A DNA stretch of 64,000 nucleotides from Excoecaria cochinchinensis (taxonomy: Eukaryota > Streptophyta > Magnoliopsida > Malpighiales > Euphorbiaceae). The stretch covers positions 12,731,501 to 12,795,500 of the forward strand of contig CANTUQ010000073.1 of NCBI GenBank assembly GCA_947683425.1. Direction: 5' to 3'. Under the pieces are notes generated by a model that had not been told where the DNA came from, searched no databases, and was given only the letters and a program-made list of their open reading frames with translations. The position numbers and the translations under genes were made by a program. Position 1 is the first letter of the stretch. The number at the start of each line of letters is the position of its first letter. Shown here piece by piece: positions 23,103-32,720 of the stretch.

Positions 23103-23490
23103 AAGACAATAAAATCAAAAGAAGAGAATAAAAACCCCGCGGGTCGAAAACCAAAAAAAGGTGGCCTTACTAAAATTAGGCGCCTCGTCAGGGTGAAAAC
23201 CGAAAAAGGCATCCTGGTCAAAAATTAGAGGCTTGAGTGAAAATGTCCAATCAAGAAAACCCGAGAGGGATGATTGGTAACAGGAGTTGATGCTATCAAA
23301 GTTTGGCTCCTTGAATGAATGTAGTTTTGAATTTTTGAATTAATGTTAAATGACGAACATGTATAATGAAATCATACTGAGATGTACACAATTTCGTGAA
23401 ATGAAATAAAACTAAATTTATTCATTTATATCGTTGACTAGTTCTATTTTAAAAAGAAAATGTATTGCTCAAAATACATACAAATCTGGA
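23103..23490 (+). other. Ogre-1 post-pol spacer
   Basis: No gene seen. It has short degenerate repeats of the form GGGTSRAAAACCRAAAAAGG (about 23135-23270) followed by AT-rich sequence, placed between the end of pol and the 3' end of the antisense gene. Confidence 0.5.
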
Positions 23491-24838
23491 CTAGGCCCTA
23501 CTACTACTCTCGCCGGCCAAATGTCTAAGTCGTCGAGTCCTATTATCAACGGCAGGGCTGAGCACCCATCTCTTGTATGCGCTAGTAGAAACAACAGATT
23601 GATGACCAAACGAGGGAATGACAATCTTCACTGGTATTCTAGCCCAGAGTTCATGATAGCAGGAGGCAAAAGCTGTAGATAAGATTCTGCCTTGGAAAGA
23701 TAGAGGGACTCTCACCACATCTTGAGTCACCCCGAGCTGTCGAACGCATCGGGCCGTGATATAAAAGGTAGCCTCATGAAGTTCGCATAAGGGAACACAT
23801 CCTGAAGAACCATCAACTATCGCAGCAGACAGGGGGAGCCAACCACTCATGAAGTTAATGTCCTCATCTGCTACTTCGCTAAACCTGGTGATGCCTTCGT
23901 CGGGGGTCGCAAATGAGTACAGTCGCTGGCGAGGAAGAAAATGCCTTAGAGAATATTAACTAATGACCCTGGGAGGTGGTTCTGACAGCAACTTCAACTT
24001 CTCTTGCAGCCATATCTAAAAAGGGGAAACAAGGAAAAAGTAAGAGCGAAAGATAATAAAGAAAAAAATAAAAGCCGCTGGAGTGAATTGGGTTCACTTC
24101 AAGCAAAAGTAAGCCATAGGATTGTGTGAAAATTCGAAAAGGACGCACTTCCCGTTAAGAAAAGCTAGTGTGAAAATTCACAAGGAACGCACTACCTTTG
24201 AAAACAATGACTTACCTGGAGTAATAAGGGGCTCCCAGAGAAGGTAGTAGAAGACCCAGCACAGATAGAATCAAGACCTATGATAGTCTCAGTGAGGATC
24301 AGTGGAAAGGGGGCCAATCCACGTTGGAAATCATCAAGAATCCCAAATAGACGAGAGTCGTCGATCAGATCCTTTAAGCTCACCATCAGATACTTCATCA
24401 GGTAGAAAGAAAGATGACACCCATGTGGTATGAAGCAGCGTCAGGGAACTCATCTAGTGCCCCAATCAGTGGTTCTAAGGCAAATGTGGGGCCCTGAGGA
24501 ACTATACGGGCAGCGTTAGAAGGGGCAGTGCTTAACGCCAGTGCTACATCTCGAGTCTGAACCAAACCACAGCAGGGAATGCAAGGCAGGGTGCTGGGTG
24601 GATACTAGGTCCCGGTAATAGCGGCAAGCTCTTCGGGTAGGGGGCACAGTTCCTGGTAGGTGAACCTAAAGACATGGAATCGCGGGTCCCAAAAATGAAC
24701 CGCAGCCAAAAGAAGATTATAGTCTACCTTGACCCTTCTCAGGAATTTCAGACCGGAAAGTGGAGCCAGGGTAGAGTTCTCCCAAGTTTGTTGATTATCT
24801 AGAATTCGGTACATCCTGGCAACAGTGGCAGAAGACAT
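23491..24838 (-). pseudogene. Antisense accessory gene of Ogre-1 (DUF7745-like)
   Basis: Runs opposite to pol. Starts MSSATVARMYRI at ATG 24836-24838, with LLLAAVHFWDPRFHVFRF and YQELCPLPEELAAITGT. After a TAG (about 24606) the frame goes on with PQGPTFALEPLIGALDEF. A frame change near 24400 leads to DLIDDSRLFGILDDFQRG and FSGSPLLLQ. A predicted 200-bp intron (24016-24215, donor CCAG|GTAAGTC, acceptor TTTTTAG|ATATGG) joins LLLQ in frame to IWLQEKLKLLSEPPP. The last part has CVPLCELHEATFYITARC and VRQLGVTQDVVRVP. The block pattern resembles plant DUF7745/mobile-domain proteins; antisense extra ORFs are known in the Tat lineage. Role unknown; decayed. Confidence 0.6.
24016..24215 (-). other. 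Predicted intron of the antisense accessory gene
   Basis: Donor CAG|GTAAGTC and acceptor TTAG|ATA on the - strand join in phase 0. The joined protein stretch matches the expected run of its family better than either unspliced frame, and the unspliced reading hits a stop soon after the donor. Confidence 0.6.
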
Positions 24839-25871
24839 TTCTCAAGTCCTATGGTTGAAAAGTTAAGATTGGCCAAGGAAGTAAGCAAGGAAAAAGGGGA
24901 GAAAAACATGAGAAAAGGCTTGGAAAATGGGCTCGAAAGATGAATAGACACGAAGTCCAAGGAAGAAAATGGGTGATTTAAGAGGAAGGGATGACCGAAG
25001 GGGTGCCCGTCTCTCACTCAACCGACGGCTAGCCCGTCTGTCAACCTAGTTGACCAACAGGCAGATCTATTTCTTACATGCTGCATGCATAACACGTACA
25101 TATGATAATTTTTGTAATGTCTTTGAAATTTTGCAGGCAAGTCCAGGCACGGAAGTCAAAAAAAAACATTTAATAGAATAATTAATTAGATTAATTAGCA
25201 TTGATTAGGGAGTTAATCTAGCATTAAAAGTCAAAATCTAGAGCGACAGACGGGCTGCCCATCACTCGCTCTTTAGACGGGCTGCCCGTTGGTCACTAAA
25301 GTCTATATAAGGCGCAAGTGACCGACGCCCATCAGTTATTCATTTTTCTACTCTTCTTTGTATTTATTTGTAAATATTTCTTATCAGAAATGCATGTTAG
25401 CATAATTAGGCAAAAATATAATGTTAATTTCTGCCTTTTTTCTACTCAATTTCTTTGAACTATATGTGGGACATGATGTGAACATGCATAAAAGGACAAT
25501 CAAATCGAAAAGATGAAAATGAAAAGAACAGAATGACAAAAGCATGGAAGTTATCCATAACTTGGACTTACCACTGTTGGACTTAGTTCTAGGACTAACC
25601 CGAACTGGACAAGACATGAATAAATCAAAATGTTGCTTGGGGCCTGAGGTCTGTCCTTTTTTTGGTTTTTTTGTCAAGGAGGTTGGGCACACCCTTGTTA
25701 GGATGCTGCCCAAATTTTCTATTTTGTATAAATATACCCTTATGAGAATCTTACTGAAATTATCGTATTTTGGCCCGGGATGCCACCGAGACTCACGAAA
25801 GTCATAATCTTTTGCTTAGCCATTATTTACTGTGATGATTCCAAACTAATTTCTTACTTTTTCTTTTCAGG
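24839..25871. promoter_or_regulatory. Divergent intergenic region between the antisense and sense accessory genes
   Basis: No gene. The two accessory genes diverge from here. It holds GC-rich palindromes: GACGGCTAGCCCGTC (25024-25038) and ACGGGCTGCCCGT (25277-25289), plus GACGGGCTGCCC at about 25249. On the + strand TATATAAGG (25304-25310) comes 15 bp after the second palindrome. A polypyrimidine tract and TTTTCTTTTCAG end at 25870, a good 3' splice site before the sense ATG. The palindromes share the GACGG/CCCGTC core of the Ogre LTR island. Promoter activity is inferred. Confidence 0.55.
25304..25310 (+). promoter_or_regulatory. Candidate TATA box for the Ogre-1 sense accessory gene
   Basis: TCTATATAAGGCGC is a strong plant TATA match outside any LTR, 15 bp after a GC palindrome and about 560 bp upstream of the ORF. 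An intron would have to separate first exon and ORF. Confidence 0.55.
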
Positions 25872-27374
25872 ATGCCTCCTAGACGCCAGGTTTTGCATGA
25901 TTGGCCAGAGCCCGAGCCTCCTATCTGGATGAGCAATGAGGCGAGGGAGAGGTTCAGGCTGCTGGCTCAAGTTCAGTTCCGAGCCAGCCGTTTCATCTCT
26001 AGACCCTTCTTACAGGCCATGGGTATGCTGGAGGAGGTAGACGCACTAGTAGCAGCTATAGGATGGACAAAATTCCTGTGGCTTGCCTTCCACACCCACC
26101 CGAGGGTTGTCCGAGAGTTTTTCCCTACTTTGCATTATGGGGGATTCCAGAGATCGGACACAGAGGAGGGGATCATTCAGTTATGGGTCGATTGATATCA
26201 CTATAACATCACTCACAAACGGTTCGCAGAGGCTATGGGATTATCGTTCGGAGACGATTTCATAGTGCTTCAGAGGGTTGTTAGGCGCCAGCATTGGGAG
26301 GTCATAGCTCTATAGGGAGTGCCATATGACCATGATACGAAAAAGAGTACGGTGCTCTCGTCGCAGGCCCTTCGGTACATTCATAGGGTTATCTCCAGCT
26401 CCTACCTGGGGCCGGTTGGTAACCTGGGCTCACTTAATGCCGCAGAGATCTTGAGTCTGTGGGCTATGGTTGTAGGGTGTCAGCTCAATATTAGCCACGA
26501 GATCGTGGCTAATTTGGTTAGAGTGTTTAGGGGGGCAGCCCCTATAGTATATGTGGGAGGAGTAATTACTTTATTGTTGCTGGAGCTAGGAGCTCGTCCA
26601 GACCGTCTCGGGCCTGCCCTGGAGGAGAGTATATATGTAGATGCATCATCAGCCCTCACCATGGGGATGATAGTTCAGTTGCCGGGCTAGGCCAAGGAGT
26701 ATAGACTGTGCACGATCCACGAGACCAAACGTGCCCTAGGCCTTCCTTCGCTTCAGCCGACAGGGGAACCCCAAATGGAGAAGCAGCCTCCCCAGTAGGC
26801 AGAGTTTCATGGGCAGGCAGAGTTTCAGGAGGACCAGCCTCCTCAGCAGCCTGGGTTTCAGGAGGGACTGCCTCCACAGCAGTCGCTATTAGAGGAGGGA
26901 CAGCTGTAGACTCCTGTCGACATGCGGATCGAGTTCACCATGGACGAGTTATTTGCCACTCCCCCAACACAGAGGGTCCAGAGCCCTCCTCCATCTCCGG
27001 CAAGGGTACAGAGGTTGATGCCTTAGAATACAGCTAGATTCCATCCTTACAATCGGGCAGGGCATCCGAGGGCATCAACTTCCACTGCACCACCTCTAGA
27101 CCATCCGGCTGAGTCAGTACCACCAGCACCAGCACCACACCTAGCCCAGCTAAATCTGATGGCCGCCATGACCTCTATCCTTACTGCCATGGAGCCCAGG
27201 CAGGAGGAGAGAGACAGGGTCCTCCTTAAGCGGATTGGGCGGCAGGAGGAGAGAAATAGGGCCCTCCTCAAGCTGATGGGGCGGTATGAGGAGAGAGACC
27301 GGGCCATGCTAAAGAGACTGGACTATCAAGAGAGGGTCATCCGAGACCAGGCTAGGTTCATGGAGGATCTGTGA
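25872..27374 (+). pseudogene. Sense accessory ORF of Ogre-1
   Basis: A single frame of 501 codons from ATG 25872 to TGA 27372, broken by six in-frame stops (TGA 26193, TAG 26313, 26688, 26796, 26907, 27024) but no frameshift. Each stop sits where TGG or CAG is the likely ancestor. Begins MPPRRQVLHDWPEPEPP; has AAIGWTKFLWLAFHTHPR, EFFPTLHYGGFQRSD, ALRYIHRVISSS, AEILSLWAMVVGCQLNI. A Gln/Pro-rich stretch and a charged coiled-coil tail (repeating RQEERDR/RYEERDR, about 27190-27370) follow. The domain order resembles the Athila accessory ORF, suggesting shared ancestry. No membrane segment typical of envelope is evident. Function unknown. Confidence 0.65.
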
Positions 27375-27461
27375 TGAGATTTGGGTGAAATAAATCAAAT
27401 TTTGTGCAAGCCGAGACGAGGCCAGCAAGACACTAGCAACAGAATAGGTTGCAAGTGGGGT
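27375..27461 (+). other. Ogre-1 3' UTR, first fragment
   Basis: Contains CAAGCCGAGACGAGGCCAGC, the same repeat word found from 50391 onward, so the 3' UTR is split here by Athila-B. Confidence 0.75.
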
Positions 27462-27466
27462 GTGGT
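27462..27466. repeat. Target-site duplication GTGGT, left of Athila-B
   Basis: GTGGT before the 5' LTR and again at 50351-50355 after the 3' LTR. Confidence 0.92.
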
Positions 27467-27659
27467 TGATAACTTCAATATAGTACTTAGTTTTAATAGT
27501 GTTTTCGTATGATTTTTGGGTGTTTAGTTATGTTTTTTTGTCATGTTATGTTTCCTTTAGGTTAATTTTGCTAATCTTAGTCAAATTGGAATTTTGATGC
27601 ATTATAGATAGCTTTTTGATGGAATTTGATTTGTCTTTGCAAGTGTGTTTCTAGGTACC

Positions 27660-27900
27660 TCACGGTCACAACAAAATTGGTTGTGGCCGTGACATAAAAA
27701 GGAATTGAAAACAAGAGCTGACTTACATGGGTCACGGTCACAACAAAACTCATTGTGACCTTGACATAGAGATCCATTGGACAGAAGCTAAAGTTCAAGA
27801 CCTCACGGTGGCAACAGATTTCATTGCCACCGTGACCCCTCTCCTGTGCGCAACGTTCTCGACACCTCACGGTGGTAACAGATTTCATTGCCACTGTGAC
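27660..27900. repeat. Four-palindrome array in Athila-B 5' LTR
   Basis: Palindromes start at 27660, 27732, 27803 and 27867 (spacing 72, 71, 64). Arms are TCACGGTCACAAC/GTTGTGGCCGTGA and TCACGGTGGCAA/TTGCCACCGTGA. The last ends 11 bp before the TATA box. Confidence 0.92.
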
Positions 27901-27911
27901 CACTCTAACAC

Positions 27912-27919
27912 TATATAAA
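27912..27919 (+). promoter_or_regulatory. TATA box of Athila-B 5' LTR
   Basis: CACTATATAAACG, a strong match directly downstream of the palindrome array; probable promoter of the genomic RNA. Confidence 0.8.
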
Positions 27920-28522
27920 CGTATTTTTTCTATTTGGCTAGGTTTCTAAATTTTTTAGTTTAGTTTTTCATATTAGTTTGGGGATTTACGATTTTTCTGA
28001 ACTTTTCTTGTATTCTGAATTTTTGGTTTCCAATTTTTGTCTTTATTTTTGAATTAGAAATCAAGAATATTTCATCAGATTCTCATAATTTATTTTCAAG
28101 AGAGTTTTATTTTCGGGTTTCTAGAATTTTGAATTTAATTCTCCATTGAAGATCCAAAGAAGAAGATTGAAGAACGTGGGATTCAACCGGGATTTTCGCC
28201 TCAATGAATTTTTGGGTTTATTCTTTCCTTTATTCTTTTGATTTTGCAATGAATCGTGAGTAGCCTTTTAGTTGTTTAGGGGATCTCTGAATCCCCTACC
28301 CTTGATGTGAATTCTGAACATGCTTTGATATTCAATATATGAAAGAAAGGTTTATTTCACTGGTTCTTATTGTCAAATCATGAGATGTATATTTTTAAGT
28401 TAATTTCCAGTTTTGATGAATGACTTAATTCATGTATCTTTATTAGTTATTGAGTTGTATGGATTGAATGTCATGATCAATTATCTTTAGATTTTCTGTC
28501 ATGTTTGCTGTATCATTTGGAC

Positions 28523-28728
28523 TGCTCCGAAATGGGAATCTAGATGTGTAGGTTTTCATGGTTTAAGATTGGAGTGAGGAGTGAAATAATTAGGCTTTGG
28601 GTTGTTTGGCTCCAGAATGGGATAGCAAACCAAACTTAGGATTCTAGACCCGTGCTTAGGCTAGTTGTATGGCTTGCTCCGGAATGGGACGTCATGCAAA
28701 TAGAATAGCTTGCTCCAGAATGGGACGC
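28523..28728. repeat. Four GCTCCGGAATGGGA-type repeats in Athila-B 5' LTR
   Basis: Copies at about 28523, 28609, 28673 and 28709, in opposite orientation to those in Athila-A LTRs. Some copies have TCCAGAATGG or TCCGAAATGG, consistent with CpG decay. The same set is at 49762-49968. Confidence 0.8.
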
Positions 28729-29097
28729 TTGGGTTAAGAGGGTTATCCTGATTTCTTTCATATAGGATTCTTAGATTAATTTTATTCACATTTGAGTATG
28801 GGGTGAATGAGTGAACCTGAGCAACGTTCTTTTCATTCTTGAATTTTTTGCTTGTTTTATTCTGTTTTCAGTTTTTGTTATCAGTTTTTGCTGTTAGCTT
28901 TATTTGTTTACTTTTCACTTGCTTTTTAGATGTTTAATTCTTTTGTTTTTAATCAATAGATTACTAAATCAATTCAAACTTTTGGGAATTCTTTAGCATA
29001 CATTTGATTTTCTTCACTTACACACACAAATCCCTTGGGTACGATAACTCGGGGTCTTAATTTTACCCCACTGTATTACTTGCCGATTCAGTACACT

Positions 29098-29102
29098 TGC
29101 TG
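29098..29102. repeat. Target-site duplication TGCTG, left of chromovirus
   Basis: TGCTG precedes the chromovirus and recurs at 38732-38736. Removing the insert and one copy restores an Athila LTR end matching the others in length (1647 against 1645 bp). Confidence 0.95.
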
Positions 29103-31566
29103 TGTCACACCCCATTTGCCCCCTAGTAGAATGAGCCCGTCTGTCTGTCGATCTGTCTGTCTGTATGTGTAAGCATTCGCATGTGTTCGGCATGTCATAA
29201 GGGTATTTCAGTAAAATGAATGATTTTGGGGTTTATTATTATGTGGGTGCATACATGACATTAGTGTGTGAATTAGTTAGGAATTAATTGTGTACATTGG
29301 AGCATACCATTGTAGGGTGTTTTAATTAAGAATACATTATGTGTGTGTGATGTTTGTTGAGTTAGGGTGTGAGCAGTTAGCTTCATCAATAGGATTTGGA
29401 CACATACTTAGGGCAAAGAAAAGAAAAAGAAAGAAGTGAAGATAATAGATTTACGTTATCTTCTTTCTTTGACGTTTCTTCTCTTCTTTTTCTCCATTTT
29501 CTTTACTCTAAGTATTGTGGTGTGGATTCTAGTTTGGTTGGTGAAGTTAATCTCTCCTTGCATCCCCTAGCTTAGTAAGTGTATGTCTTTGTCTTTGTGT
29601 TACTGTAACTTTACATCTTCATCTTCTTCTTTAGGTTGAGTTTTAATTTAGGGTTGCATGTTGATGTTCATTACTGTGTTTGTGTTCTAGCTGAGGCTCC
29701 ACGCGATCCCAAAGGCAAAGAGGTTGCTGGGAGCAGTGGGACTAAGTGTTAGAAGATTAGAATCCAGGTTTGGGAATGTTTATTTGTGAAATTGTGTGAT
29801 TTTGATCTTACTGTCAAATTCTAGGGTTTATGTTCTTGTAAGTTTGAATGCCTATGTTTTTTTATTTAATTTGGTTAATTATTGAATGAATTGAATTGTA
29901 TAATTGTTGCCTATGTTGTTTGAGATGATTTATGGAGGATAAAAACAGGTTTGTATGGTTTTAAATCAAATTGGGATTGAATTCTGTGTTCTGGAAATTC
30001 TGGAAATTCTGGGAAAATCGAAATACTGTAGAAGTTCTCTCTGTCGCGTGACTCGCTACGGAAGAAGGCAAGTCACGAGACGTGATCCTCGGTCAGGCCG
30101 TGACTTGCCTGATGAGAAGCCAGTCGCGTGACCAGCTGAAGAACAAGCAAGTCACGCGACGTGATCCTCGGTCACGTCGTGCGACCTGCGAAGGCGATGC
30201 GTGATCTACGAGATAACGCAACGTGATTTGCGAGGAGAGTAGCACGTCACGAGACGTGACGTCTAGTCACGCCGTGACCTGCTAGGGCGTTGCGTGATTT
30301 GCGAAGATCACGCAACGTGACCGGCGAGGAACAAGCAAGTCACGTCGCGTGACCCCTGGTCACGTCGCGTGACCTGCCTGTTGGGAAGGCCAGTCACGCC
30401 TCGTGACCAGCCAATCTCGCCCGTTTCTCCGTTCGGCCCGTTTTTCCTAAATTTCCTAGTTTTTAACTCAGAAATGAATTTGGTTTTTCTTCTGAATGGA
30501 CTTTACTGTTGTATGATGCATGTCTTACTGTTTGATGCTTCGATATGCGTGATAGCATGATTTTCTGATGAATTATATTTTGTATCCTAAAATGTGATAT
30601 GTTTGACGCATAACCTGCTAGAGTCAAGTAAGTGGATAGTTAGGCATGCCTAATAGAGTCTGTTGCTGCAGCCCATAGTTCTGTTTGGACCCCGATCAGG
30701 TCCCCGTTTGGTTCCTCGCGAACCCCTTTTCTGTATTGGATCTTGTTTAAGGTCCCTTTTGAAAATATCTGTGAAAGTTAAAGTAAGATGGTTTAATCGG
30801 TTCGTACTCGTAATGTACTGTCTGTAATCGGCTCGTACTCGGAAAGTACTGTCTGTACACTCGTTATCCACTGTCTAGAGTCAGCAGGTGTTCTTTAAAT
30901 GTTAATGGAATTATTCTGATATGATCTGGCTTTGAATGGAATATCTGAATGAGTTTAATGATGAAATACATGCTGGTTTATTCTGTAATGTATATGATTA
31001 TGAGATACTGAATGTATGGCTTTTAAATACTAGCATGTTTATATGAATTATGCAATAGTCCTTGCATTCTGCCATTGTGAATGTGTTATGCCTTGACGAC
31101 CACTGTGAGTGGCCGTCCATAATTTATGTGTGTTTCCCCACTAAGCGTTTATCGCTTAGCACGGTGTTTTTACCCGTGCAGGTGCGGAAGGCATTTTGCT
31201 TTGAGAGAGTCACCGTCATCAAGCCAACACAGAAGGGATTAGTGTAGGGCTCAGTTTTGTATCAGTTATTGATTCTTTTTGTATAGAACTCTCTGTATCA
31301 GCTTTCGCTTTTGTATCTATATTTTGTATATGTAATATCATTTTGATTCAGCTAGTTGATCAGATCATTATTGTAATAGTTTAATTATAGTAATGCATGA
31401 TCAGCTTTTGCTTTCTGCATGTAAAGTTTTTAATTGTTCTGTATTTCTGAATGGTTGTTGAATGGATGTATATTTTGCTTTGCTTTTGTTTGGTGACACC
31501 TTGTCTCATACGGCATCTCACTCCTTATCGGATGGGATCGCCTACGTATGGGAAGGGGGTGTTACA
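29103..31566 (+). repeat. Chromovirus 5' LTR
   Basis: 2464 bp, TGTCACACCCCATTTGCCCC to GGGGGTGTTACA. Contains a palindrome cluster (30043-30413). The short open frames inside are not supported as genes. I could not place a TATA box with confidence. Confidence 0.95.
30043..30413. repeat. GTCACG/CGTGAC palindrome cluster in chromovirus 5' LTR
   Basis: About a dozen overlapping inverted motifs, such as GTCACGAGACGTGA, GTCACGCGACGTGA, GTCACGTCGCGTGAC and GATCACGCAACGTGA, in a GC-rich block of AT-rich LTR. Spacing is irregular. The 3' LTR copy (about 37226-37575) lacks one ~20-bp unit near 30350. Confidence 0.85.
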
Positions 31567-31571
31567 GTTAG

Positions 31572-31583
31572 TGGTATCAGAGC
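31572..31583 (+). other. Chromovirus primer-binding site
   Basis: TGGTATCAGAGC, the plant initiator tRNA-Met primer site, five bases after the LTR end. Confidence 0.95.
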
Positions 31584-31688
31584 GTAGGTTTAGGCGTTTC
31601 TGGGTGTTGTTGTGATTGTTCTGAGTTTCTTAGATGTGTATGTGTCTAGATCTGTGTTGGCTGATACGGTTGTTTCTTGTTTGTTTAG

Positions 31689-32720
31689 ATGGCTTCTAAT
31701 TCTGCTCATGGTGCGCGTGAGGAATCCACCGAGAGTGTGAATCCTCTAGTTGTAGATCAGTCTGTTTCTGTTACTGTGTCGGCTCAGCATGCTAGGGTTC
31801 AGCCCGAAGCCGCAGCCATGCCCTTTGAGGCTATGTTCCGGTTGCATCAGGACATGGCTAGGGTTTTGGAGAGAGTGACTGCTCCTAGAGCACCTATGGA
31901 GAATCTGAGGAGAGCAGGAGTTGAGGATTTCTATGGTACAGGTTTGAATGAATCTGAGTTGGCAGAGAAATGGTTAGATAAAGTCAAGCATGCTTTGAGA
32001 GAGATTCGGTGTCCTCCTGACCAGCAGGTAGAGTGTACATTAGCTCTTCTTCAGGGGTCTGCTTTTGAATGGTGGGAATTAGTTTGCAGGCATCCTCAGT
32101 TACCGGATCCGATTACCTGGGAGTTCTTTGAGGGTGAATTCACAAAAAAGTTTATTACTCAGACTTATAGAGATTCGAGATGGGCGCAGTTTTTGAGTTT
32201 GAAGCAGAGGGCTTTGTCTGTAGCAGATTATGAGAAGGAGTTCAATAGATTGTCTCGCTATGCCCCACGAGGAGTTATGACTGATGACTTTAGATGCAAG
32301 CATTTTGAGGCAGGGTTAAATGAGTCTCTGAAGATTGCTTTGATTTCTCTGATGTGTATACCTGGGGTTAGCTATTATCAGATAGTGGAGGCTGCAGTGA
32401 GAGCTGAGTTATCAGAGACTGTGTTGCGAGAGAGAGCTCAGAGGAGGAGTTCTTCTCGTGGAGGGTCTTCAACGGGTAAGAGATCTAGGAACCCACAGGA
32501 TGAGTTGGCATCTGGTCCGGCTTCTAGAGGTAGACGATAGGGTTCTACAGCTGTGTCAGGTTCTGGTAGGGGAGGTAAATCTGATGCCATACCTGTTTGT
32601 GAGAATTGCAGCAAGGCTCATCGGGGTGAGTGTAGGTGGCTCACTGGGGGATGTTTTAGATGTGGGAGCACTGAGCACCGTGTGGCTAGTTGTCCCCAGT
32701 CGTTTGAGGATTCAGGACCT
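31689..32720 (+). pseudogene. gag: Chromovirus gag with zinc knuckle
   Basis: Capsid and nucleocapsid. ATG at 31689 (MASNSAHGAREEST). The Gag domain occupies roughly residues 90-215 (EKWLDKVKHALREI, GSAFEWWELV, KFITQTYRDSRW, SVADYEKEFNRLSRYAP). An Arg/Ser/Gly-rich basic stretch follows, then a CCHC knuckle CFRCGSTEHRVASC near 32655. One TAG at 32538 breaks the frame before the knuckle. The same frame continues into protease with no shift. Confidence 0.92.

Larger units (their letters stand above)
27467..29102 (+). repeat. Athila-B 5' LTR, main part
   Basis: Starts TGATAACTTCAATATAG. Cut after CAGTACACTTGCTG by the chromovirus; the last 11 bp (AGTTCGCATCA) are at 38737-38747. Carries a four-palindrome array (27660-27900), a TATA box (27912-27919) and CCGGA-type repeats (28523-28728). 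Confidence 0.93.

Noticed and set aside
25872..27374. Sense accessory ORF as a host gene caught between elements
   Set aside because: It is bounded by Ogre-1 integrase and antisense gene on one side and by Ogre-1 3' UTR repeats on the other, with no insertion boundary or target duplication.
30369..31247. Short open frames in the chromovirus LTRs, repeated at 37534-38412
   Set aside because: They are identical only because the two LTRs are near-identical; no gene-like features.
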